DNA from: a virus
Virus record (IMG/VR): IMGVR_UViG_3300021478_000006
Coordinates: 1-45,380 of that record
Direction: 5' to 3' (one strand)
Length of the DNA stretch: 45,380 nt
Each line of letters opens with the position of its first letter. Positions within the stretch are counted from its first letter, which is position 1. Under the pieces are notes generated by a model. It had not been told where the DNA came from. It was given only the letters and a program-made list of their open reading frames with translations, and searched no databases. Positions 15,516 to 22,747 of the stretch are shown in pieces. The position numbers and the translations under genes were made by a program.

Positions 15516-16142
15516 ATGAGTGATACAATCGCCAGAGTCCACCCAAACAGATTGAAGGGGCTTGAAATCGGTTGGGCAAATGCTTCGTTGCGGCGCAATC
15601 CATATAATCAACGAATATGTCCCATTTGTAGCAAGACGTTTGAAAGGCGAGGGAATCGTAAATCATCAGGCAAAAACCCTCCCTGCTGCTCGAAAGTATG
15701 TAAATCAGAATCGCAGAAATTAACAGCCTTGGGATTTACACACGCTCGCCGTCCCAAGGAGGGCATTAAACGCAATTGCAAAGTATGCCATTGCGAGTTT
15801 CAAAAACCAAAATCCCAAGACAGCCTTTATTGTTCATTGAAATGCAGGGTGTCCGACCCTACGGTATTTGACGCGATTAGCGGAGGTCGTCATTATAATT
15901 GGAAGGGTGGAATAACTCGCGGCAACCAAACCTTGCGCAAATCAAGAACCGCCAGACAATGGCGCAAGATAGTTTTGCTGCGCGATAAATCCACTTGTTT
16001 AATGTGCGGTTTCACCGCAACCAGATATATGAGGGCGCATCATGTATTGCCTTGGGCGAAATATCCTCAGTATCGTTTTCTGGTCGGAAATGGAATGACG
16101 CTTTGTTTTTGGTGCCACGAATACATCCACGAAAGAAATTAA
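15516..16142 (+). CDS. HNH homing-type endonuclease
   Basis: A 208-aa protein with three treble-clef-like Cys clusters (CPICSKTF near 35; CKVCHCEF; CLMCGFTA near 167) and a C-terminal HNH core: MRAHHVLPWAKYP, then GNGMTLCFWCHEYIHE. The first HH supplies the catalytic His. It sits between the annealing protein and its exonuclease, the kind of place homing genes invade. Its first residues (MSDTIARV) mimic the N-terminus of the following exonuclease (MTTTIARV); see findings. Confidence 0.82.
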   Translation: MSDTIARVHPNRLKGLEIGWANASLRRNPYNQRICPICSKTFERRGNRKSSGKNPPCCSKVCKSESQKLTALGFTHARRPKEGIKRNCKVCHCEFQKPKSQDSLYCSLKCRVSDPTVFDAISGGRHYNWKGGITRGNQTLRKSRTARQWRKIVLLRDKSTCLMCGFTATRYMRAHHVLPWAKYPQYRFLVGNGMTLCFWCHEYIHERN

Positions 16143-16143
16143 T

Positions 16144-16923
16144 ATGACAACAACCATTGCACGAGTTCAAAAGCCGGAAGCCTCGCATTATTATCTTCAA
16201 GACGGCACTCCGTTTTATGAAGTTGACTATGCCGACCCGCGAAAAGGAAAACGAAAAACCACATTGTCTGACGCTCGAAAGGTCAATGCACTTCCAAGCG
16301 TCACAACAATCTTATCATGCCTCAATCGCCCCGCCCTCACTTCATGGCTTATTGAGCAATCGGTATTGGCTGTCCTGACCGCGCCTCGAAATGAGGGAGA
16401 GGAACTAGACGCCTTTATCCAGCGAGTTTTGCATTCGGAAAAGCAGCAGGATTCAGAATCCCAAAAGGCTCGTGATTTGGGCACTGATGTTCACGCTCAA
16501 ATCGAATTGGCCATTACCGGCCAAGTTTGGGACAGGGCCTTTAAGGATTACGTTGAGCCTGCCATCAAAGCCTGTGAACAGTTCGGGGTATGCGATGCCT
16601 CTGAATTCGTCGTGGTGGGTCAAGGCTACGCTGGTAAGGTTGACGCCAAGTTTGCCAATGGCGACATTACTATAGTGGATTTTAAGACCACTAAAACACT
16701 CCCGAAAAAATCATACACCGAACATCGGTTGCAACTTGCGGCCTATGCGAAGGCATTGGGCAATACTGGCAATACTTACGTTCGCACGGCAAACATTTAC
16801 ATCAGCACCAAAGAGCCGGGCAAAATCGCCACCTGTATCAGCGATGAATGTGCAAGTGATTTTGAACGCGGTTTTAAACCCCTAATCGACTATTGGCAAT
16901 ACGCCAATGATTACAAGCCATGA
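16144..16923 (+). CDS. RecB/Cas4-like PD-(D/E)XK exonuclease
   Basis: A 259-aa protein. The catalytic core is GYAGKVDAKF (Asp about 167) and ITIVDFKTTK (Asp about 179, Lys about 181), followed by HRLQLAAYAKAL (QxxxY about 197-201). GTDVHAQIELAI near 113-124 supplies the conserved upstream His. Family members resect DNA 5' to 3'. Paired with the Rad52-like gene upstream it should feed single strands for annealing. ATG at 16144 directly follows the HNH stop; the next gene overlaps by ATGA. Confidence 0.85.
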   Translation: MTTTIARVQKPEASHYYLQDGTPFYEVDYADPRKGKRKTTLSDARKVNALPSVTTILSCLNRPALTSWLIEQSVLAVLTAPRNEGEELDAFIQRVLHSEKQQDSESQKARDLGTDVHAQIELAITGQVWDRAFKDYVEPAIKACEQFGVCDASEFVVVGQGYAGKVDAKFANGDITIVDFKTTKTLPKKSYTEHRLQLAAYAKALGNTGNTYVRTANIYISTKEPGKIATCISDECASDFERGFKPLIDYWQYANDYKP

Positions 16924-17147
16924 CCCCTAAACCCCTATTATGCCCGGTGTGTAAAACGCCAGTTGACCGCGATTTTCAAGATTCCAAGTTCCTTGTGTGG
17001 TGCACAAAACCTAATTGTAAATCCTACATTGCTGGATGGAAAGGCGGAAAAGGAGATTCATATAAAGCAGCCCACAAAGACCTTTGCGCCAAAGTTGAGG
17101 CCGAACGCGCCAAAGACATCGATGATATGGGCCAAGCTGGATGCTGA
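16920..17147 (+). CDS. zinc-ribbon protein
   Basis: A 75-aa protein. CPVCKTPVDRDF and WCTKPNCKSYIAGW form a four-Cys zinc ribbon. The rest is helical and charged. Coupled to the exonuclease by ATGA. It may be a nucleic-acid-binding accessory. Confidence 0.6.
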   Translation: MTPKPLLCPVCKTPVDRDFQDSKFLVWCTKPNCKSYIAGWKGGKGDSYKAAHKDLCAKVEAERAKDIDDMGQAGC

Positions 17148-17148
17148 T

Positions 17149-17355
17149 ATGAGACGATTTGCTGAATCTTGCACTCTTATCATTGAGCATCTTGGCCGTG
17201 GAAAAGGTCGCGTGCTTCGATGCGAGGGCTATGACTCGTCAGGCAATCTGAAATGGACTGTTTATGGACTCAGACAAGCCAATGGCGCATATAACTTTAT
17301 GAAATCGCATGGCAAACCTGTTAAGATAATAACAAAAAGGCCCAACCCCAAATGA
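17149..17355 (+). CDS. hypothetical small protein
   Basis: A 68-aa basic protein starting at ATG 17149, just after the previous stop. Strand-rich (GRVLRCEGYDSSGNLKWTVY). Coupled by ATGA to the next gene. Unknown function. Confidence 0.5.
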   Translation: MRRFAESCTLIIEHLGRGKGRVLRCEGYDSSGNLKWTVYGLRQANGAYNFMKSHGKPVKIITKRPNPK

Positions 17356-17513
17356 ACGAGAATACCAAAGAAGCTCTTAAGGACGTGATAAATGGCATTG
17401 AATTGATTGTGCAATCGATATTGCCCCAGATTGGCATGGAATATGCCATGAAGATTATCGACCGATGCGAACGCGCAAAGAAGGCTCTGGACGCCGACGA
17501 AACCATTTTCTAA
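17352..17513 (+). CDS. hypothetical 53-aa helical protein
   Basis: A short frame, ATG 17352 to TAA 17511-17513, overlapping the upstream stop by ATGA. The sequence (NENTKEALKDVINGIELIVQ, then RCERAKKALDADETIF) is amphipathic helix. ATGA coupling and coding-like composition support it. Confidence 0.5.
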   Translation: MNENTKEALKDVINGIELIVQSILPQIGMEYAMKIIDRCERAKKALDADETIF

Positions 17514-17560
17514 CCCCCACGTGAAATGATGTGAGTGCGATTAAGCCATTAATATATCAG

Positions 17561-17588
17561 TTGCCTTCCTTGTTATCCGTGATATATT
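17561..17588 (+). promoter_or_regulatory. promoter of HNH gene, near-leaderless type
   Basis: TTGCCT (17561-17566), 16-bp spacer, TATATT (17583-17588), then 9 nt to ATG 17598. It lies in an 84-bp gap after a run of overlapping genes, so the HNH-methyltransferase pair has its own promoter. Confidence 0.58.
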
Positions 17589-17597
17589 GCTTTCATT

Positions 17598-18092
17598 ATG
17601 GGACAACGAAAAGGATACAAACAAACGCCAGAGCATATTGCCAAACGAAAGAGATTTGGAAAACAGCATCACGCTTGGAAGGGAGACAATGCTTGCGTGA
17701 GAGCGGGCAGGACGAGGGCAAGAAGATTATTCCCGGTCATAGGGCCATGCGAAGAATGTGGAAATCCTCGTTCAGAGAGGCACCACAAAGATGGCAATAC
17801 GTTGAACAATCAGAAATCGAACATTGCCATTCTTTGCCGAAAATGCCATATGCGCGGAGACGGCAGGCTTGTAAAACTTGCAGCCACGGGAATAATCAAT
17901 CTCCCAAAAATGGTTTCACTGGCAGCAAAGGCAAGGTTACAAATTACACATTGTCCTAAAGGGCATCCCTATGCAGGAACCAATCTTTACATTAACCCAG
18001 CAGGCTCCAGATGTTGCAGAAAATGTCTTAACGATTACAAAAGACAACAAAGAGCCTTGGCCTCCGGCAGGAATCAAGTGGTATTACCATGA
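17598..18092 (+). CDS. HNH endonuclease with NUMOD3-like N-terminus
   Basis: A 164-aa protein. The N-terminus (GYKQTPEHIAKRKRFGKQHH) is a NUMOD3-type DNA-binding repeat. The core CEECGNPRSERHHKDGNTLN and ILCRKCHM is a canonical HNH with zinc Cys pairs and HH catalytic site. The C-terminus (CPKGHPYAGTNLYINPAGSR then CCRKC) is a further zinc element common in these proteins. Its 3' end overlaps the methyltransferase gene by 122 bases in another frame. Confidence 0.82.
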   Translation: MGQRKGYKQTPEHIAKRKRFGKQHHAWKGDNACVRAGRTRARRLFPVIGPCEECGNPRSERHHKDGNTLNNQKSNIAILCRKCHMRGDGRLVKLAATGIINLPKMVSLAAKARLQITHCPKGHPYAGTNLYINPAGSRCCRKCLNDYKRQQRALASGRNQVVLP

Positions 18093-18741
18093 TGAAAGTT
18101 GCGCCATAGCTCATGGAGATTGTACAACCATAATCCCTCATCTTCCAAAGGTTGATTTGGTGCTCACTGACCCGCCTTATGGGATTGACGGAGAACGTTC
18201 GGGAATGCGAATAAATAGAATATCTAAAGGCGCATATTTAGGAGAACATTTCGAGGATAATTCTGAATTTGTGACTAATGTTGCCGTGCCAGTTATTTCA
18301 GAATGTATAAAATCTCATGAGCGGGTTGTTCTCACGCCGGGTCAAGTTAATATTCACAAATATCCGCCGCCAGACCATATGGGCGCGTTCTTTTATCCTT
18401 CATGTTGTTCGGTCTCACGATGGGGAATGCGTTTATGGCAACCGATTTTCTACTATGGCAAAGACCCGTGGCAGGGAAAACTGAGGCCTGATGGAAAGAT
18501 TTGCTATGATTCCGACCGCGCAACCGAACATCCATGCCCAAAACCTATCAAAAGCTGGTCTTGGTTACTAGAAAGAACATCATTACATGGAGACGTTGTT
18601 TTAGACCCATTCATGGGTTCCGGCACCACATTACGAGCCGCCAAAGACCTTGGACGCCGCGCAATCGGCATTGAGATTGAGGAAAAATACTGCCAAATCG
18701 CCATCGAACGCCTCCGTCAAGGATTGCTAATTACCGCTTAA
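17971..18741 (+). CDS. DNA methyltransferase, beta-class N6A/N4C type
   Basis: A 256-aa frame. DLVLTDPPYGIDG near residues 62-74 is catalytic motif IV. VVLDPFMGSGTTLRAA near 210-225 is SAM motif I. Motif IV before motif I is the beta class. It probably methylates adenine or cytosine in a short site to protect phage DNA. Family proteins normally begin just before the YYHDES..I.HGDC segment (here residues about 38-52). The first 37 residues overlap the HNH gene, so this N-terminus may be non-native; no nearer in-frame start is evident. Confidence 0.8.
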   Translation: MQEPIFTLTQQAPDVAENVLTITKDNKEPWPPAGIKWYYHDESCAIAHGDCTTIIPHLPKVDLVLTDPPYGIDGERSGMRINRISKGAYLGEHFEDNSEFVTNVAVPVISECIKSHERVVLTPGQVNIHKYPPPDHMGAFFYPSCCSVSRWGMRLWQPIFYYGKDPWQGKLRPDGKICYDSDRATEHPCPKPIKSWSWLLERTSLHGDVVLDPFMGSGTTLRAAKDLGRRAIGIEIEEKYCQIAIERLRQGLLITA

Positions 18742-18968
18742 GATTATGTTGACATCCTCCCCCGATTCGATTAAGGTTCACGCGACAGATGCCAGTGTAA
18801 GAAGCTGGTTGGGACGCAAAGTCGCATGTATTCAGACTTTCCGCTCAGGTGCCTTAAATGGCGGCTTCCAACAGCTTTCTTACCCTGAGCGGGGAATTTT
18901 CCCCATAGAAATCAGTCAGCGAATGTCGCCTGCCGGTAAAGCTCCGCGCACACGACTAAAACCACGGC
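18742..18968. ncRNA. structured noncoding region (IS200/IS605-end-like or riboswitch-like)
   Basis: A 227-bp gap straight after the methyltransferase stop. It opens with GTTGACATCCTCCCCC, which reads GGGGGAGGATGTCAAC on the minus strand, like right ends of IS200/IS605 tnpB-only elements. On the plus strand TTGACA (18749-18754)-17-TAAGGT (18772-18777) could also be a promoter. Inverted repeats: CCGCTCAGG (18841-18849) with CCTGAGCGG (18884-18892); GCC-TTAAAT-GGC (18851-18862); GGGGAA-TT-TTCCCC (18891-18904). CACGCGACAG (18779-18788) plus GGGACGCAAAGTC resemble c-di-GMP-I riboswitch core segments, without a convincing remaining part. Identity unresolved. Confidence 0.45.
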
Positions 18969-19277
18969 ATGGAAGGCAATACAGACACCACAGAGGGGCA
19001 CGGTAGCTCCTACCCGGTTTGCATATCTGAGTCGCGGGCTTGTGCCATACGCGAAGGGCGCAAACAATATGTTATGGGAACCGACTGCCCGGTTGAGCCT
19101 TTCGATGCACCATACGTTGATGGGAGATGGCTTGTGCCGGGGTTTTTCCAGACGCCATCACGCGAGGATGAGCTAAACGACAAGGCTTATAAGGAGCAAC
19201 AAGAGGCTTTGGAGCAATTAAAAGCCATGGGAGCTACCAAAGAACAGATTGAAAAGCTGGTCAACTATCGCCCATGA
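18969..19277 (+). CDS. hypothetical protein
   Basis: A 102-aa protein. N-terminal Gly/Ser region, then CAIREGRKQYVMGTDCP and a helical acidic C-terminus (AYKEQQEALEQLKAMGATKE). ATGA-coupled to the helicase-loader-like gene. Unknown family; the ATG follows a structured leader. Confidence 0.55.
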   Translation: MEGNTDTTEGHGSSYPVCISESRACAIREGRKQYVMGTDCPVEPFDAPYVDGRWLVPGFFQTPSREDELNDKAYKEQQEALEQLKAMGATKEQIEKLVNYRP

Positions 19278-19699
19278 TGCAACCTGAACCCTCGAACATC
19301 CATCACCTACCGGCCCCGGCCAAGTTTGTGCCTCCTACGCTGGAAATGTGCAGCTTGCAAGGTGCCAAGACTGGGTTGCCGCAAGTTGAGGTAGAGGCGT
19401 TCTTTCACTACAATGAGGCACGTGGTTGGCTGCTCAATGGTAAGCCGATGAAATCTTGGGTGAGCGCATTGGCCTATTGGAAATCGCGGGCCATTGGCGT
19501 GCGTGAGCGCGGCGACCAGCCATCAGCCTCCATGAAGATGATGCGCGATTTAGAGGATTTGAAACGCACAGAGGCGAAGATTCAGGACATTCGCAAGCGC
19601 AACGGCGCGTCTGGATGGCCTGCCGAAGATTTGAAACTGATAACTGACCTTAAGAGACGACGGGAAACATTGAAAGGCATACTTGGGTTTTTAGCCTAA
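19274..19699 (+). CDS. helicase-loader-like replication protein
   Basis: A 141-aa protein. The segment VEAFFHYNEARGWLLNGKPM followed by KSWVSALAYWKSRA (about residues 40-72) is the C-terminal signature of phage replication proteins (FYxHYExxGWxxxGKPMKxWxxAxxxW) that deliver helicase. The C-terminus is coiled coil (RDLEDLKRTEAKIQDIRKRN). It probably acts with the organiser-like protein at 10574. No helicase gene was recognised, so the host enzyme may be recruited. Confidence 0.6.
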   Translation: MMQPEPSNIHHLPAPAKFVPPTLEMCSLQGAKTGLPQVEVEAFFHYNEARGWLLNGKPMKSWVSALAYWKSRAIGVRERGDQPSASMKMMRDLEDLKRTEAKIQDIRKRNGASGWPAEDLKLITDLKRRRETLKGILGFLA

Positions 19700-19721
19700 G
19701 GGCCATGCGGGGAGTTGCGAT

Positions 19722-19922
19722 ATGAATGAAAAGCGTTATAACGAGTTGATGAACTCAGAAACCTTCGACCTTACTCCTGATGAGATGGCCGAAGGGTATC
19801 ACTTTTGCAATGAGTTTGATGGGCTTTTAATCGACCCGTCGATGGGAGAATGGGAATTCTGTTGTTGTGGCGCGAAGTATTATTGGGAGGGCGGCAAGAA
19901 ATACGGCGCTGCGAATACTTAA
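19722..19922 (+). CDS. small conserved phage protein (HFCxEFDGLLI type)
   Basis: A 66-aa protein. LTPDEMAEGYHFCNEFDGLL followed by MGEWEFCCCG is a recurring small phage pattern (compare GWHFCPEWDGLLIGPG...). Three consecutive Cys may bind metal. GGGGAG 8-13 nt before the ATG is a good ribosome site. Function unknown. Confidence 0.62.
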   Translation: MNEKRYNELMNSETFDLTPDEMAEGYHFCNEFDGLLIDPSMGEWEFCCCGAKYYWEGGKKYGAANT

Positions 19923-19951
19923 CCAGTCAGTCAACAAAATAAAATAAGATT

Positions 19952-20011
19952 GTGAAATGTCCTTCATGTAATCGTGATGTTAAAATGCTCAAATATGCAA
20001 ACAGACGTTAA
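19952..20011 (+). pseudogene. truncated duplicate of the zinc-ribbon gene at 20158
   Basis: A 19-codon frame (GTG 19952 to TAA 20009-20011) reading VKCPSCNRDVKMLKYANRR. It closely matches the N-terminus MNCPSCNREVEMLK of the gene starting at 20158, then stops. It overlaps the start of the 19995 gene. Interpreted as the 5' remnant of a tandem duplication; a functional mini-protein is possible. A TAAAAT box ends 6 nt before the GTG. Confidence 0.5.
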
Positions 20012-20189
20012 AGTTATTGGAGGAAAGCTGGCTGTGGACTGCCCTAACCAAGATTGTGACCCAGAGGACGGATGTTGCATCTGTGAACATACTGGATGGG
20101 TAGATGCCGGTTCGGAAATATTCAAACAACAAAGAAAAGAGCCAAAAAGGAAAAACTATGAACTGCCCAAGCTGCAATCGAGAAGTTGA
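19995..20189 (+). CDS. cysteine-rich small protein
   Basis: A 64-aa protein: CPNQDCDPEDGCCICEHTGW holds five Cys, likely a zinc knuckle. The end is basic (KQQRKEPKRKNYELPK). It overlaps the following gene by 32 bases. Start chosen at ATG 19995; upstream starts run into the duplicated fragment. Confidence 0.5.
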   Translation: MQTDVKVIGGKLAVDCPNQDCDPEDGCCICEHTGWVDAGSEIFKQQRKEPKRKNYELPKLQSRS

Positions 20190-20484
20190 AATGCTCAAGT
20201 CCACCACTACCGGCAGGAAATGCCGCGAATGCCATGGATTAGAGACAGGAAAAATGGTTTCATCTTGTTGCCTCTCTCAAGCGGGAATGATTCTCAAGCA
20301 GGACGGGGCTACTTTTGATTCTTGGGAATGTGCTCAATGTGGAAATCCCTGCGAATTGGAAGCGTTAAAACCGGTTCCGACTGACATTCCAACGCAGGAT
20401 GCTCGGAAGAAGAAACCCAAGCAGAACAAGTGTAAATTGTGCGGCTTTCCAGTTTCATCTGATAGCGATATTTGCGGGGAGTGA
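20158..20484 (+). CDS. multi-zinc-ribbon protein
   Basis: A 108-aa protein with four CxxC units: CPSCNREV, CRECHG, CAQCGNPC and CKLCGF, plus a CC pair. It looks like two or three small zinc ribbons in a row. The first unit is partly duplicated upstream at 19952. Probably binds nucleic acid or protein; no family name. Confidence 0.6.
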   Translation: MNCPSCNREVEMLKSTTTGRKCRECHGLETGKMVSSCCLSQAGMILKQDGATFDSWECAQCGNPCELEALKPVPTDIPTQDARKKKPKQNKCKLCGFPVSSDSDICGE

Positions 20485-20488
20485 CGAT

Positions 20489-20674
20489 ATGAAAACTAAA
20501 AAATGTCCAATGACCAAAGAGGTGCGAAAAGAGATTAGGCGTATGTCAAAGTGGATTCAGCGACTATCCACAAAATGCGACGATTGCGATTGCGCAGGAG
20601 TATCATACGACTTGGACGGCGCATCAAGCGGGCTAGATATGGCACTTCATAACTGGAAATATTACAGCAAATAA
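20489..20674 (+). CDS. hypothetical small protein
   Basis: A 61-aa protein; GGGGAG upstream of ATG 20489. A basic N-terminus (TKEVRKEIRRMSKWIQRL) precedes CDDCDCAGVSYDLDGA. Unknown function. Confidence 0.52.
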   Translation: MKTKKCPMTKEVRKEIRRMSKWIQRLSTKCDDCDCAGVSYDLDGASSGLDMALHNWKYYSK

Positions 20675-20713
20675 CACCCACACCAAAGAGATTCAGGAAC
20701 AACGAAGGGGAGT

Positions 20714-21040
20714 ATGAGCTATACAAAATTACCGGCAATTAAAGGTTCTACGGCATGCTTAACATGCGGCTGTGGTTCTCACGACACAATCGGCATGGAG
20801 CGCATCATCGGAGTAGGGTTTGGTGATGCTGGCGTCATGAAAGACGGCGATTGCATCTGGAATGAGGGCAACGGAAACGAAGATGAATTATGGCAAGTTA
20901 AGGATGCCGAGGTTTTAGCCGTAAAGGAGCCTGATTGTGACTGGCGCATCTATTATCATGCGCCTTTATACGATGCTGAATATCAGAGGCAGGGTGAAGC
21001 ACATTGGGTGCTGGTATCGAAAGGATTGGGTTTCGCATGA
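20714..21040 (+). CDS. hypothetical protein
   Basis: A 108-aa protein with AAGGGGAG before the ATG. A CLTCGCGSHDTIGMERIIGV segment may bind metal, followed by an acidic region and a strand-rich C-terminus (CDWRIYYHAPLYDAEYQRQG). Its stop overlaps the next gene. No known family. Confidence 0.58.
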   Translation: MSYTKLPAIKGSTACLTCGCGSHDTIGMERIIGVGFGDAGVMKDGDCIWNEGNGNEDELWQVKDAEVLAVKEPDCDWRIYYHAPLYDAEYQRQGEAHWVLVSKGLGFA

Positions 21041-21402
21041 GCGATTGGAAAACAATCAATGCCGGTAGAATCCGCGAGGGTCAATTCTGGTCTGAGGATT
21101 CGGATGGATTCAATGGTGCGTTCCGTTTGTTCATTTGCTATGAATGGCTTAAAATAATTGCCAGCGATGGCGAGGGATGGAAACACGTTTCGGTGTCCCG
21201 GTTCATGGATGCCAAAAAAGTCCCCTCATGGGAAATGATGTGCAAGGTTAAAGACCTGTTTTGGGAGCCTAAAGATTGGGTGGTGCAATTCCACCCGGCG
21301 CACAAGGAATATGTGAATAATCATCAAGGCTGTTTGCACTTATGGCAACCGACAGAACAGACATTTCCGGTGCCAGATTCTATTTTAGTAGGAATCAAAT
21401 AA
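21037..21402 (+). CDS. DUF7694-like conserved protein
   Basis: A 121-aa protein. The signature WEMMCKVKDLFWEPKDWVVQ followed by FHPAHKEYVNNHQGCLHLW and PVPDSILVGIK is shared by a widespread family of unknown function (DUF7694-like) in phages and bacteria. ATG 21037 overlaps the previous stop by ATGA. Confidence 0.7.
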   Translation: MSDWKTINAGRIREGQFWSEDSDGFNGAFRLFICYEWLKIIASDGEGWKHVSVSRFMDAKKVPSWEMMCKVKDLFWEPKDWVVQFHPAHKEYVNNHQGCLHLWQPTEQTFPVPDSILVGIK

Positions 21403-21436
21403 CCCCACCAACCACAACCAGTAACAGAAGGGAAAT

Positions 21437-21778
21437 ATGATACTAGAAAAAGAACGATTCGAGGCTTGGCTTGAGCAAAAACCGGATGATAGGACTTGGG
21501 ATTACTTGGACATTCACGGTTGCGTGGTATGCTCCTTTATAAAGGAAACCAGTAACGCCAGACATGTGTCTATTGGGCCACGAGACTATACCATTGATGG
21601 AGGGGAGTTGAAACGCATCCCGCAATGGCTATATTCCGTTCTGTGGAGCGCAAGAAAACCTTTTGTTGCTGACCATGGTGATATAATACACCTTCAATCA
21701 TTGAAGGACTCCTATACGAAGCTATTCCCACAAGACACCCCGCAACCCCAATCCACCACCCCACAAAACCATGAGTGA
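21437..21778 (+). CDS. hypothetical protein
   Basis: A 113-aa protein preceded by AGAAGGGAA. The sequence has LDIHGCVVCSFIKETSNARH and a proline/glutamine-rich tail (PQDTPQPQSTTPQNHE). Its stop overlaps the next start. Function unknown. Confidence 0.58.
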   Translation: MILEKERFEAWLEQKPDDRTWDYLDIHGCVVCSFIKETSNARHVSIGPRDYTIDGGELKRIPQWLYSVLWSARKPFVADHGDIIHLQSLKDSYTKLFPQDTPQPQSTTPQNHE

Positions 21779-22079
21779 ATCACAAGAGAGTAAAAGGCAC
21801 CTTGCCAAGATGTTCCACAAGAAGTTTGAGGCGATTAACGTGCTCAAATGGCACTCCGGGTCATATTCCGATGGCCACGGGAGATATTGCGCCCTTGGAC
21901 ATTGTGGCGAGTTTTAAGATGAGCTTCATAGAACTATAACCACCAAGGAATCAGAGCAACTAAGACAACTATTTGGTAATGCGGTTGGTTTAATCAACGA
22001 TGGAATTGAGAAAACCTATCAACAACCCACACCCAAGGCCCGAATCTTGGCGGCTTTGGAGACAATCATACGACAATGA
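21771..22079 (+). pseudogene. conserved phage gene interrupted by an in-frame TAA
   Basis: The frame from ATG 21771 to TGA 22077-22079 is open except for TAA at 21915-21917. Codons 1-48 end ...GRYCALGHCGEF; after the stop the same frame continues with EQLRQLFGNAVGLINDG and QQPTPKARILAALETIIRQ, which reads as the second half of one phage protein (compare LGH...INDG...TPKxRILAAL). The real end overlaps the next gene's ATG by ATGA, as in neighbouring genes. This may be a nonsense mutation, a sequencing error or stop readthrough. Confidence 0.72.
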
Positions 22080-22318
22080 CCCCGCGCCTACAAGCCCTCG
22101 CCCTACGCCCGGAAGAATCATCCGCGCTATTGGCCAATGGAACGGTTACAATCACACCTACCAAGCCCAAGAAGAAGCGTGTGATTCTCACAGCGCAACA
22201 GCGCAAGAATTACCATAAGAGATGGGCCAAGGCCAATATAGAATGGCTCAGAGAATATCAGCGAAAATGGTATAAAGGCAACAAACAACGCCAGAAACGT
22301 CACAAAAACCTAATGTAA
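22076..22318 (+). CDS. small basic protein
   Basis: An 80-aa very basic protein: TPTKPKKKRVILTAQQRKNY followed by KRWAKANIEWLREYQRKWYK, a helical stretch likely to contact nucleic acid. ATG overlaps the stop of the interrupted gene. Function unknown. Confidence 0.55.
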   Translation: MTPRLQALALRPEESSALLANGTVTITPTKPKKKRVILTAQQRKNYHKRWAKANIEWLREYQRKWYKGNKQRQKRHKNLM

Positions 22319-22320
22319 TT

Positions 22321-22746
22321 ATGACTGTCCTACCTGACAACATTTTAAAGCGCATGAATAAATTAGACCGCGCAAAGCTAGGCAAGGCGGGCGTCCTCGC
22401 ATCAGAGGCCAACGCAATTCAACTGGCCAAACGCGAGAAGGATGTTCACCGAGAGATAAGCCAATGGCTCAACCTACATGACATATTCTTTTTCCATAGT
22501 CGCACTGACCGACGCGCCACCACTCAGAACGGAACGCCAGATTATGCGTTTTTGTGGGAGTTTGAACAGAGTGGAAATCTTGCCAAACATTTAACCGGCG
22601 TTGCGATTGAGGTCAAAGTTGGAGGCAACAAACTTTCCGATGAACAGGAAAAGGTCATGTGGAGGATGCGCGATAACGGCTGGATTTATTACGTGTGCGA
22701 TTCTCTAAAAGATATGCTCCTAAAGCTGGACTACAAACAACCTTGA
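22321..22746 (+). CDS. VRR-NUC domain nuclease
   Basis: A 141-aa protein. EKDVHREISQWLNLHDIFFF (Glu in the first helix), then TQNGTPDYAFLW (Asp), then GVAIEVKVGGNKLSDEQEKV (E-x-K) form the PD-(D/E)XK core of stand-alone VRR-NUC enzymes. Members cleave branched DNA such as Holliday or flap structures. It probably resolves recombination or replication intermediates. The usual length of phage VRR-NUC proteins is about 100-140 aa. Confidence 0.85.
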   Translation: MTVLPDNILKRMNKLDRAKLGKAGVLASEANAIQLAKREKDVHREISQWLNLHDIFFFHSRTDRRATTQNGTPDYAFLWEFEQSGNLAKHLTGVAIEVKVGGNKLSDEQEKVMWRMRDNGWIYYVCDSLKDMLLKLDYKQP

Positions 22747-22747
22747 T

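Noticed and set aside
18779-18823. Definite c-di-GMP-I riboswitch
   Set aside because: Two conserved segments match, but the P3 helix and the closing 3' strand could not be found, so it is only listed as a hypothesis.
18746-19006. 86-aa frame across the structured block
   Set aside because: It runs through hairpin arms, has no ribosome site, and its end overlaps the better-supported gene at 18969 in another frame.
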